Origin: an uncultured Ruminococcus sp.
GTDB taxonomy: Bacteria; Bacillota; Clostridia; Oscillospirales; Ruminococcaceae
Direction: 5' to 3'
Assembly: GCA_900550695.1 (NCBI GenBank)
Contig: URTF01000016.1
Location: 1 to 33,143 of the forward strand
DNA length: 33,143 nt
Positions 1 through 6,991 of the stretch are shown piece after piece. The position numbers and the translations under genes are program-made. The notes below the pieces were generated by a model, which was not told the origin of the DNA, ran no database searches, and saw only the letters and a program-made list of their open reading frames with translations. Each line of letters starts with the position of its first letter. Within the stretch, counting starts at the first letter, position 1.

Positions 1-75
1 TCTGCGGAAGCGACCAAGGGCTTTGCCCTCTGGACACCCACCACCCTTTGAAAAGTGTGGACGTAAACTTTGCTT
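1..75. repeat. Degenerate dispersed repeat at window edge (CCACCCTTT / ACGTAAACTTT family)
   Basis: The stretch has an AAGGG..CCCT hairpin, then CCACCCTTT and GTGGACGTAAACTTTG (57-72). The same 16 bases occur inverted at 16972-16987. A diverged copy of the whole unit (CGACAAGGG ... CCACCCTTT ... ACGTAAACTTT) lies at about 28061-28131. I see no coding potential and read it as a dispersed non-coding repeat cut by the window edge. Confidence 0.55.
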
Positions 76-111
76 GGCTTCGCAATGCTGCAAATATTTT
101 GGAATTTTTAT

Positions 112-819
112 TTACTTCGAGCTGTCGCTGATTATCTTTATTCTTGCTTCGCTGTTCTTTACCACGTTGAGGAGCGAAGATGCCGAGCCTGCGTATTCTT
201 CCGATAATGTCGAAGCTGTGATGATATTGTTATCGCTTTCGAGTGCGATATCATTTTCGCCGAATGTTACGCCCTTTGCAGCTGCGGAGGCTTCCGCTTC
301 GCACATTGCCATTGCTGCCGATGCCGAACCCGAAGCTGCTATTTCGGGGATAGTGAAGAACCGCTGGTCGTTTTTCCCGTTTGAGGAGTAGACGATGCGG
401 AACATCTTATACACTGCGAGCATCATATACGAAGAAACAGCTTTCATAATGGTATTGCTGCCCGTTTTCTGGATAAGCGAAAAAAGGACATTGAGCGAAT
501 TGACGATGAGCTTTCTGTTGAAAGCCGCCATCATACTGCCGCCTGCTGCGATCTTGCCCGAGTTGGAATCCTGTTCGGGGATATCTTCATAGGAAATGGT
601 CTTTCCTGCAGGTTCGGGCGAGCGTCCGAGCAGATAGTCGCAGGAAACGTTATAATAGTCTGCCGCCTTGACAAGAAATTCAAGACCGCATTCACGTATA
701 CCTTTTTCATAATGTGAAAGCAGCGCCTGCGAAATACCAAGATCCGCCGCTGCGTTTTTCTGACTGATGCCTCGTTCTTTCCTTAAGAGGGTTATAATTC
801 TTGGAAAGTCGGAATTCAT
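112..819 (-). CDS. XRE-family helix-turn-helix transcriptional regulator, 235 aa
   Basis: Residues about 7-62 form a Cro/C1-type HTH: a LRKERGISQKNAAADLGIS helix pair followed by LLSHYEKGIREC, then the YYNVSCDYLLGRS ending usual for this family. The remaining ~170 residues match no family I recognise. They hold a partly hydrophobic helical stretch and an Ala/Ser/Glu-rich region near residue 165, and may be a sensor or dimerisation part. The start is supported by GGGAGGTGA eight or so bases upstream and by a reverse-strand promoter at 897-925. Repeats around that promoter suggest autoregulation (inference). It is transcribed away from the forward cluster starting at 1206. DNA binding is well supported; the target is unknown. 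Confidence 0.85.
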   Translation of the reverse strand: MNSDFPRIITLLRKERGISQKNAAADLGISQALLSHYEKGIRECGLEFLVKAADYYNVSCDYLLGRSPEPAGKTISYEDIPEQDSNSGKIAAGGSMMAAFNRKLIVNSLNVLFSLIQKTGSNTIMKAVSSYMMLAVYKMFRIVYSSNGKNDQRFFTIPEIAASGSASAAMAMCEAEASAAAKGVTFGENDIALESDNNIITASTLSEEYAGSASSLLNVVKNSEARIKIISDSSK

Positions 820-896
820 CTTGTCACCTCCCGATCGTTCTCATAATCATCTTTTATTTCTATTTTTCTCTGTTTGCCGACAATTACGTACTGTAA

Positions 897-925
897 ATTA
901 TATCTTATAACGTACATTTTGTAAA
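897..925 (-). promoter_or_regulatory. Sigma-A-like promoter of the XRE regulator with flanking direct repeats
   Basis: On the reverse strand TTTACA (925-920) and TATAAT (902-897) are separated by 17 bp. Forward-strand ACGTAC followed by TGTAAA occurs twice across it (about 887-897 and 910-926), a plausible operator for the HTH protein encoded just downstream. The rest of the 820-1205 gap is AT-rich without a convincing gene. Confidence 0.6.
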
Positions 926-1141
926 GGGGGTTTGTGGAAAAAACTCGATAAAGGTTATAATTGTTTTTTGTTGAAGTTACATAATGGTAAAGCAGGCGTT
1001 TCACACGCAAAATCGGCATAATACAAGATATTGTGCCATATTTGAAATAATCCGTCAAGATGTTGAAATGACGCTGATTTGCGGATAAATGGACAAAATG
1101 TAAATTTTATTTGTATAAGCTATACTGCCGCAAGGCTTGTA

Positions 1142-1170
1142 TTGACAAAAAACAGCATGTAATATATACT
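1142..1170 (+). promoter_or_regulatory. Strong sigma-A promoter for the 1206-3565 cluster
   Basis: TTGACA (1142-1147), a 17-bp spacer, then TATACT (1165-1170). Transcription would begin about 30 bp before the ATG at 1206, and AGGGAAG lies in ribosome-binding position. The next two genes follow with a short gap and an overlap, so one transcript probably covers all three. Confidence 0.75.
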
Positions 1171-1205
1171 ATATTAATAAGAAAAAATTTGCAGGGAAGA
1201 ATACT

Positions 1206-1844
1206 ATGAACGGATATAAAATAACATTTATACGCAACGGAATGACCGAAGCAAACGAAAAAGGAATATATATCGGAAAGTCCGACTGGCCGCTCTCCGA
1301 CAAGGGCAGAGCTGACCTTGAGGAAAAGGCAAGGGTCTATGCTTATCCAAAGGTAAACAGAGTTTACTCCAGCCCTCTTACCCGAGCATTGCAGACGGCG
1401 GAGATAATTTTCCCCGATCGTGAGATCGTGATATGTGACGAAATGACCGAGATGGACTTCGGCGTTTTCGAGGGGATCGAGCTGAAAGACCTGCTTGAAC
1501 TGGACAGCTATCACAAGTGGATAAAGGGCGGACTTGACAATCCTCCGCCGAACGGTGAGAGCCTGCGCAATATGATAAACCGCAGCCTTTCGGGACTTAA
1601 CCTTATTATAATGGATATGATGAAGGAAAATATACACGAAGCAGGAGTCGTGACCCATTCGGGAATACTGATGAACCTTATGTCCTGCTTTGGTCTGCCG
1701 AAGATGAAGCCTATGGACTTTGCCTGCGAACCGGGCGAGGGCTATATGGTGAATGTTTCGGCAATGCTCTGGCAGAACGGCGGCGTGTTCGAGATAATTG
1801 GAAAAGTCCCGTTCGGGAATGCCGCCGATTACAACGAATTTTAA
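1206..1844 (+). CDS. Histidine phosphatase (phosphoglycerate mutase-like) superfamily protein with RHG replaced by RNG
   Basis: A 212-aa protein of the branch-1 histidine phosphatase superfamily. It has the N-terminal strand and phosphate loop (TFIRNGMTEANEKGIYIG), the YSSPLTRALQTAEII segment, an acidic EMDFGVFEG segment and a C-terminal VVTHSGILMNL segment with His151. In the family the first loop reads RHG and its His is the phospho-acceptor; here codon 11 (1236-1238) is AAC, Asn. All other landmarks are kept and the frame is intact. The protein is therefore either a catalytically dead binding protein or uses an altered mechanism. It leads a probable operon with a membrane protein and an RluA-type synthase. 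Family assignment is solid; substrate is unknown. Confidence 0.85.
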   Translation: MNGYKITFIRNGMTEANEKGIYIGKSDWPLSDKGRADLEEKARVYAYPKVNRVYSSPLTRALQTAEIIFPDREIVICDEMTEMDFGVFEGIELKDLLELDSYHKWIKGGLDNPPPNGESLRNMINRSLSGLNLIIMDMMKENIHEAGVVTHSGILMNLMSCFGLPKMKPMDFACEPGEGYMVNVSAMLWQNGGVFEIIGKVPFGNAADYNEF

Positions 1845-1857
1845 GGGGAGCTGAACG

Positions 1858-2703
1858 ATGAAAAGCCTTGATAACGAGCGGTACAGGCGTTTTGCCGCAC
1901 AGCGGCTGAAATGCTGCTGGGGTGAATGTGTCGGCGAGGTCTTTTTTGTGACGGCTGTACTGACTATGGTAGGTCTTATGTTCCTTACAGCGGTGGAAAT
2001 ACTTTATAAGACGCATATAATAAGCTTTGGCGTTATGACAATATCCGAGGGCGGCTGGAAGATCGCATTGATCGCAGCGGTCTATCTGATCCTTGTTTAT
2101 GTTGCTCTTATACCGCTCAAATACAGCACGGCATGGTTTTATTTTCAGCAGGCAAGTTCAACAAGTATCCCCGGAGCAAGCCTTTTCAGCTGCTATATGC
2201 ACAGAGGGCATATCATCAGGACGCTTGAACTTGAATTTATGGTACTCGCAAGAAGGGTCTCGGCGGCTGTTTTTCCGCTGGCGTTCATAGTGTTTATGAT
2301 GCTGCATTTCAAATGGCTGCTCGAAAAGGATCCGTCCGCTGCGGCGGTGAGTCTTGCGGTGCTGACGGTAACAAGTGCGCTTTTCGTATTTATATACATA
2401 ATTTTTCATATGAGATATATTTTCGTTCCACATCTTTATGCCTCCGATCCCGAAAAAGCGCCGAAGGAGATAATTGCCGAAAGCGTACGCATCGCAAAGG
2501 GCAGCAGAGTCGGCATAATAAGGCTCATATTTTCGCTTGCGCCGCTTTGGGCATGCTGTATTGCGGTGCTTCCGCTGATATTCGTTATACCGTATACAAA
2601 GATGACGTTTGCGGCTGCCGCTGCGGAGATATTCAACACATACCGCTTGGACGAAAAACGAATGGAGAGTCCTGAAGCCCTTAAGGAGAAAGCAATTGTC
2701 TGA
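1858..2703 (+). CDS. Multi-pass membrane protein, DUF975-like
   Basis: 281 aa. Hydrophobic segments lie near residues 25-50, 63-85, 135-150, 160-185 and 222-250, consistent with about five membrane spans. The end, with VRIAKGSRVGIIRLIFSLAP and a VIPYTKMTFAAAAAEIFN stretch, resembles the C-terminus of DUF975 integral membrane proteins, but this is a resemblance by eye. GGGGAG precedes the ATG. It starts 13 bp after the phosphatase-like gene, and its last 8 bases overlap the next gene, so translation is probably coupled. Function is unknown. Confidence 0.75.
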   Translation: MKSLDNERYRRFAAQRLKCCWGECVGEVFFVTAVLTMVGLMFLTAVEILYKTHIISFGVMTISEGGWKIALIAAVYLILVYVALIPLKYSTAWFYFQQASSTSIPGASLFSCYMHRGHIIRTLELEFMVLARRVSAAVFPLAFIVFMMLHFKWLLEKDPSAAAVSLAVLTVTSALFVFIYIIFHMRYIFVPHLYASDPEKAPKEIIAESVRIAKGSRVGIIRLIFSLAPLWACCIAVLPLIFVIPYTKMTFAAAAAEIFNTYRLDEKRMESPEALKEKAIV

Positions 2704-3565
2704 TACTTTTTCATCAAAAATACAGTTCACCGTCACCGCTGTGGATGACGGAAAAAATGTCGGGGAGTTCCTGCGGAAATGCGGAACTTCCCGTCGTCTT
2801 ATTACAAAGCTCAAAAGGACGAGCGGCGGCATAACCCTCAACGGCGCACACGCACGAACGGTGGATACAGTTCGGGAAAACGATGTAGTTGCGATAGATA
2901 TGCAGAGCGGAGAGCCGCTTGACGCAAATCCTGCGCTTTTTGCACCGATAGTTTATGAGGACAGTGACGTTGCGGTTTATGACAAACCTGTAAATATGCC
3001 CGTTCACCCTTCTCACAGGCACAGAAATGATACGCTCGGCAACCTTTTTGCGGCGCAGCACGGGGACGTGACTTTTCGCCCGATAAACCGTCTTGACAAG
3101 GACACCTCGGGGCTTTGTGCCGTTGCAAAAAATGCATTTTCGGCTGCAAAGCTTTCGGGCAGCATAGAAAAGACCTATTTTGCCGTTGTCTGCGGAAAGC
3201 TTTCGGGCGGTGGACGCATAGATGCACCGATAGGACGCTGCGACGGCTCGGTGATAACGAGGAAAGTGCGCTCGGACGGTCAGCAAGCCGTTACGAATTA
3301 CACCGTTCTTGACGGGAACGAAAAATATACGCTCGTTCGGGTAAAGCTTGAAACGGGCAGAACGCACCAGATAAGAGTGCATTTCGCACATATAGGATAT
3401 CCGCTCGCAGGCGATGATATGTACGGCGGAGATACTGCCGACATAAAGGAGCAGGCTCTTCACTGCGGTGAGCTTGAGTTCACACTTCCCGTTTCGGGGG
3501 AAAGGGTAAGCCTTTCTTCACCGCTGCGGGAGGATATGCTTGCACTGGTGAGAAGATCCGTTTAA
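2696..3565 (+). CDS. RluA-family RNA pseudouridine synthase
   Basis: It converts uridine to pseudouridine in 23S rRNA or tRNA. A short S4-like RNA-binding segment (about residues 5-70) precedes the catalytic domain. That domain carries RPINRLDKDTSGLCAV, whose Asp134 is the conserved nucleophile, and KLETGRTHQIRVHFAHIGYP near residue 220. I place the start at a TTG (2696) because AAGGAG lies eight bases upstream and the protein then begins like its relatives. This gives 289 aa and an 8-bp overlap with the membrane protein gene. A longer in-frame reading from 2609 lies inside the upstream gene and is unlikely. The target uridine (RluC, RluD or other) cannot be told from sequence. Confidence 0.9.
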   Translation: MSDTFSSKIQFTVTAVDDGKNVGEFLRKCGTSRRLITKLKRTSGGITLNGAHARTVDTVRENDVVAIDMQSGEPLDANPALFAPIVYEDSDVAVYDKPVNMPVHPSHRHRNDTLGNLFAAQHGDVTFRPINRLDKDTSGLCAVAKNAFSAAKLSGSIEKTYFAVVCGKLSGGGRIDAPIGRCDGSVITRKVRSDGQQAVTNYTVLDGNEKYTLVRVKLETGRTHQIRVHFAHIGYPLAGDDMYGGDTADIKEQALHCGELEFTLPVSGERVSLSSPLREDMLALVRRSV

Positions 3566-3628
3566 TGAATGTCGGCTTGAATTTTAAATGGTGTTTAGTA
3601 CAAAAAGTTCATCTTTTTTATTTATGTA

Positions 3629-3657
3629 TTGAAAAATATTTCCGAATGTGGTATGAT
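3629..3657 (+). promoter_or_regulatory. Promoter of the truncated MFS gene
   Basis: TTGAAA (3629-3634), 17-bp spacer, TATGAT (3652-3657), about 30 bp upstream of the ATG at 3689. The expression signals of the broken gene therefore remain intact. Confidence 0.6.
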
Positions 3658-3688
3658 ACGTCATATTAAAAATGAAAGGATCATCAAT

Positions 3689-3904
3689 ATGACACGGAAT
3701 TACGGAAAAACGCTTATAGCTTGTTATCTTGGATTTGTAACGCAGGCGATAGCTGCCAATTTTGCGCCGCTGCTGTTCCTTACTTTTCATAATGATTATG
3801 ATATTCCTTTGGGAAAAATAGCGCTGATATCTTCGGTGTTCTTTGCGACACAGCTCGTTGTGGATATCCTGTGCGCACGCTTTGCGGTGAAAACCCCGAT
3901 ATGA
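3689..3904 (+). pseudogene. Truncated MFS transporter (N-terminal ~71 residues only)
   Basis: The ATG at 3689 follows GAAAGGA at good distance and encodes KTLIACYLGFVTQAIAANF, then two hydrophobic helices ending in VDILCARFAVKTPI and a stop. This is the opening of a 12-helix major facilitator transporter, helices 1-2 up to the first cytoplasmic loop. A full protein would be about 400 residues. No continuation in any frame follows, so the rest was deleted rather than only frameshifted. Family assignment is by resemblance of the first two helices. Confidence 0.65.
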
Positions 3905-4342
3905 CAATGCCATGTTATGTTTTTTAAAGGTTACAGCTGTAACCGTTTTGTAACTATTTGAAAAATGACGTATTTTCGCAGTTTTCGGGGATATTTGCAA
4001 AATTCGGAATGTTTTTGGCAGATATCCGCAAACGAATTTTTTACAGGAGCTTAAGCATAAAATACAGCCCGTTCCGACTGCAAAATTCCAAAATAACGTT
4101 TTCAAAAAACGATTTCGCTTTGTTATTTTGCTCAAAATGCACAAATAAAGAGGAATTAAACTGTTAAAAAAGCAGAATAAATGTTACTATTTTTCGATTA
4201 CCCTTGAATTTCTCGGAAAAAATCGTATAATAGTTATTGGTGTAACTGAATTGTAACTAATTCGACCGTAAATTTATAGAAAATTGCATTATACGATATA
4301 TAAAACCTCGGTCAGTGACCGATAAGGAAAGGAGATGTTCCG
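3905..4342 (+). promoter_or_regulatory. Long upstream region of the M23 peptidase gene with two WalR-box-like direct repeats
   Basis: This 438-bp gap has no credible gene. It contains two exact copies of TGTAAC-N5-TGTAAC, at 3938-3954 and 4241-4257. The first overlaps a perfect 16-bp palindrome, GGTTACAGCTGTAACC (3929-3944). The pattern fits the published WalR (YycF) consensus TGTWAH-N5-TGTWAH, which controls cell-wall hydrolase genes in Firmicutes. Promoter candidates are TTGAAT-16-TATAAT (4204-4231) and TTGTAA-18-TATAGA (4251-4280). In the first the box would lie at the transcription start; in the second it would overlap the -35. Regulator identity is inferred. Confidence 0.55.
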
Positions 4343-6226
4343 ATGAAAAGCAGAAACGGTGAAAACGGCAAGCAGAATAACTGCGTTGACTTCGTGCCGC
4401 CGGTTTCTATAAACGAGAGCAAGGATAAGTTGGAAAAGCTCGAAGGTGCTGTCATTAATACGGGAGCGCTTATTGCATATACATTTTCATACGGTGCGTC
4501 AAAGGCTGCGAATTACATTGCGTATATCGCAGGCAGGATCAGAAATGCTGTAAAGCCCACACATCATAAGATCACAAATGCTGTGAAGTCAACGATACAC
4601 AGGATCGCAGAGACTTCTGCCAAGACTGCAGCCAAGGTGAGCGGCGGCTTCAGAGGATTTGCGGAAAATGTTAAGGCTGACGGCTTCGTTTCGGCAGTAA
4701 AGACAATGGCTTTAAATGCCGTTCAGACTGCAAAGCGCGAAAAGAACGTTTTCAAGACCGCTGTAAACTATGTTTTCCCGACGGTTTCGGTCGCACTGCT
4801 CATCGCAGTTGTTTGCAGCACGGCTTCGACCAGCTATGGCATTGCGGTTGAATACAACGGAACAGAGCTTGGCGTTGTTTCCGCCGAGTCGATCGTAACA
4901 GATGCACAGCAGTCTATTTCAGACAAGGCTGTTTACTATTCGACAGATGATACTGCACTCGTAAGTACGAACCTCTCTATCAAGCCGCTCAATTCTATGG
5001 ACGTGGTCATTGATGAGGTGGAGCTTATCGAAAAGATGCAGGAACAGCTCGATATCACTCTTCCCGAGGGCGGCGAGGGTGCTGAAATGCCCGCAGATAC
5101 CGCATCACTCGAAGATGAGGCGGAAGAGGCTGCAAGCGCACTTTCCTCCGACGAGCTTGACGGCAAGGTAAGAGCTTACTCCGTTATGATAAACGGCAGC
5201 TTCTATGCCGCTGTTGAAGCAACGGACGAGATCGAAGCTTACATCGAATCCATAAAAGAACCTTATATGAACGACCCCGATGTTGTTTCCGTCGGCTTTG
5301 ACAAGTCGGTCGAATATACATACGAACAGTTCGTTTATCCTACCGAGATAATCTCTCAGCAGGAGGTTATCGACAAGCTCAGTTCTATCGCAGCTGAACC
5401 TGTTTACTACGAAGTTCAGAACGGTGATAATCCTTGGAACATCGCATCACACAACAATATCTCGCTTGATGAGCTTCTTGCTTGTCCTGCAGTGTATGAG
5501 GGCGATGAGATCGATGATATCACTTCATATTGTCCTGTAGGCGCAGTTATCACACTCTCCGCCGAAGTTCCTTACCTCCAGACGCTCGTTACAAAGAGCG
5601 AAACTTACACCGTTCCTATCGATTATGAGATCGTCAGAACAGAGGACGAAGACCTCTATAAGGGCGAAGAAAAGGTCGATGTTGCAGGTGTTGAGGGCGA
5701 AGCAGAGGTTACAGCGCTTGTTACATACAAGAACGGTATGATAATCTCGAGAAACGAGCAGAGCCGTGTTGTTCTCTCCGAACCCGTTACAAAGGAAGTA
5801 AGAGTGGGAACAAGACCTACCACCACCGCAGTAAGCACAGGCAGCGGCGGTTCGGGTGATTACTTCTGGCCTGTTGACGGCGGTTACATCTCCGCTTATA
5901 TGGGTGACGGCAGAGGTCACAAGGGTCTTGATATCGCAGCTCCTTACGGCACACCGATCTATGCAGCTGCTTCGGGTACAGTTACAAGAGCCGCAAACAA
6001 GTATGACGGCTACGGCAACAGCGTAATGGTTGCAAACGATGACGGCAACGTTACAATGTACGCTCACATGAGCAGCATTGCTATCAGCTACGGCGACTAC
6101 GTTGTAAAGGGACAGCTTCTCGGATATGTTGGTTCGACCGGTTATGCAACGGGCAACCACCTCCACTTTGAAGTTCGTTCAAACGGTTACTACCTCGATC
6201 CACTTGATTACATTTCACAGTATTAA
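4343..6226 (+). CDS. Membrane-anchored M23 peptidoglycan endopeptidase with LysM-like and G5 domains
   Basis: 627 aa. Residues 1-142 are polar, Lys/Ala-rich and probably cytoplasmic. One membrane span (about 146-167) puts the rest outside. Then come a helical/acidic region (about 170-350), a LysM-like segment (NGDNPWNIASHNNISLDELL, about 358-402), a G5-like domain (about 413-490), a Gly/Ser linker and the M23 domain. Zinc ligands are visible as His526 and Asp530 (HKGLD) and His608 (HLHFEV); His575 (MYAHMS) is the other active-site His. The protein should cleave cross-links in peptidoglycan near the membrane. AAAGGAG precedes the ATG. The long cytoplasmic part is unusual for an M23 hydrolase. 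WalR-like sites upstream fit a cell-wall role. Confidence 0.92.
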   Translation: MKSRNGENGKQNNCVDFVPPVSINESKDKLEKLEGAVINTGALIAYTFSYGASKAANYIAYIAGRIRNAVKPTHHKITNAVKSTIHRIAETSAKTAAKVSGGFRGFAENVKADGFVSAVKTMALNAVQTAKREKNVFKTAVNYVFPTVSVALLIAVVCSTASTSYGIAVEYNGTELGVVSAESIVTDAQQSISDKAVYYSTDDTALVSTNLSIKPLNSMDVVIDEVELIEKMQEQLDITLPEGGEGAEMPADTASLEDEAEEAASALSSDELDGKVRAYSVMINGSFYAAVEATDEIEAYIESIKEPYMNDPDVVSVGFDKSVEYTYEQFVYPTEIISQQEVIDKLSSIAAEPVYYEVQNGDNPWNIASHNNISLDELLACPAVYEGDEIDDITSYCPVGAVITLSAEVPYLQTLVTKSETYTVPIDYEIVRTEDEDLYKGEEKVDVAGVEGEAEVTALVTYKNGMIISRNEQSRVVLSEPVTKEVRVGTRPTTTAVSTGSGGSGDYFWPVDGGYISAYMGDGRGHKGLDIAAPYGTPIYAAASGTVTRAANKYDGYGNSVMVANDDGNVTMYAHMSSIAISYGDYVVKGQLLGYVGSTGYATGNHLHFEVRSNGYYLDPLDYISQY

Positions 6227-6231
6227 AAATC

Positions 6232-6270
6232 AATGCACACAATACCGAAAAGTATTGTGTGCATTTTTTA
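6232..6270. terminator. Bidirectional terminator between the convergent M23 and lipoprotein genes
   Basis: A perfect 14-bp stem (6232-6245 with 6252-6265) around a CGAAAA loop is followed by TTTTTT on the forward strand and TTTTTA on the reverse strand. It sits between the M23 stop and the stop of the convergent lipoprotein gene. Confidence 0.9.
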
Positions 6271-6831
6271 TTCTACAGCGGATGTTTCGCCCTGCTCCGC
6301 AAGGTCACAGAATGATGAAATGCTGACAGTAAGACCGTCAGTAAATTCGATGGCGGTCGGAAGAAGAGTTTCTTTGTCGAATGAAATAGTGTGATCCTCT
6401 CCGTTCAGGACAAGGGCATCATCTCTTTCGTAAAGCTCAATGCTGTGCATAGCTGCGCAGGAGTCGAATGTGTCGAAAATGCGCTTGAACATTGCGGCTT
6501 CGTTGAGCTTGCCGCTTTCAATCTCAAGCGTCAGACTGCCGAGCGAAGCGGTCGTGCTGCCCTCGTTATACTTGATGTTAAGACCTTTCATCGTGTCGGG
6601 AGAGGTGATGTTCATTTCCCATATTCCCGTGCCGTAACGGGTCATATCGCCCGAAACGTCCATTTTGCTGTCACGGTCGTCTGCGAACGCAGTCAGCTCG
6701 AATGTGCAGGAAAAAGGTCGGTCAAGCTTTGGCTGACGTGGGATAATGGTGTCTTTGATGGATTTACAGCCGGTAAAAAATATAATTGAAAATACGATAA
6801 GTAATGCAGAAATCCTGATCTGTGATGACAT
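6268..6831 (-). CDS. Small hypothetical lipoprotein, 187 aa
   Basis: The N-terminus is a lipoprotein signal: a hydrophobic run, then a FFTGC lipobox with Cys22 as the expected lipidated residue. The mature part has alternating strands (RPFSCTFELTAFADDRDSKM, then LTLEIESGKL and DHTISFDKETLLPTAIEF). This looks like a beta-rich fold of the LolA/LppX-like outer-layer type, but I do not recognise the family. Its ribosome binding site GGAGGG (6845-6840) lies inside a hairpin that directly precedes the ATG. The probable promoter comes from the end of a repeat element. It is convergent with the M23 gene, sharing the terminator. Confidence 0.75.
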   Translation of the reverse strand: MSSQIRISALLIVFSIIFFTGCKSIKDTIIPRQPKLDRPFSCTFELTAFADDRDSKMDVSGDMTRYGTGIWEMNITSPDTMKGLNIKYNEGSTTASLGSLTLEIESGKLNEAAMFKRIFDTFDSCAAMHSIELYERDDALVLNGEDHTISFDKETLLPTAIEFTDGLTVSISSFCDLAEQGETSAVE

Positions 6832-6836
6832 AAATA

Positions 6837-6869
6837 AAACCCTCCGTTCGATTTTGGAACAGAGGGTTT
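6837..6869 (-). promoter_or_regulatory. Hairpin enclosing the lipoprotein gene's Shine-Dalgarno
   Basis: A 13-bp stem with one mismatch (6837-6849 with 6857-6869) and a 7-base loop. On the reverse strand its 3' arm contains GGAGGG, the ribosome binding site, eight bases before the ATG at 6831, and T-rich sequence follows. It could block translation or act as an attenuator or terminator; sequence alone does not decide. Confidence 0.6.
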
Positions 6870-6875
6870 GTTTTT

Positions 6876-6904
6876 ATACTAATTTTTAAACTGAAAGTGT
6901 ACAA
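6876..6904 (-). promoter_or_regulatory. Outward promoter-like sequence in repeat copy A
   Basis: On the reverse strand TTGTAC (6904-6899), 17 bp, TAGTAT (6881-6876). A transcript would begin near 6869, exactly at the hairpin before the lipoprotein gene. The identical arrangement exists in copy B upstream of the VTC operon. Confidence 0.45.
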
Positions 6905-6977
6905 AAAATCAAGCAAAATCTCGAATAAATGGATTTTGCGCCGATTTTTTGTCTACACTTTGATTAAAAATTAGTAT
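6876..6977. repeat. ATACTAAT-ended palindromic repeat element, copy A (102 bp)
   Basis: The ends are imperfect inverted repeats of about 44 bases, beginning ATACTAATTTTTAA and continuing through GTGTA(GA)CAAAAAATC to GCAAAATC. The centre is short and unique. Copy B (23963-24079) is the same element in the opposite orientation. It has no coding capacity and is MITE-like. Confidence 0.8.
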
Positions 6978-6991
6978 TGCTAATGGTATTC

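Noticed and set aside
2158..2841. Long reverse-strand open frame opposite the membrane protein gene
   Set aside because: It lies almost wholly antisense to two well-supported genes, has highly basic composition and no ribosome binding site or recognisable domain.
3958..4167. Short forward open frame in the gap before the M23 gene
   Set aside because: Aromatic- and basic-rich without domain or ribosome binding site; it lies in AT-rich regulatory DNA.
6876..6977. ATACTAAT element as an insertion sequence
   Set aside because: At about 100 bp it encodes no transposase, so only a non-autonomous repeat can be claimed.
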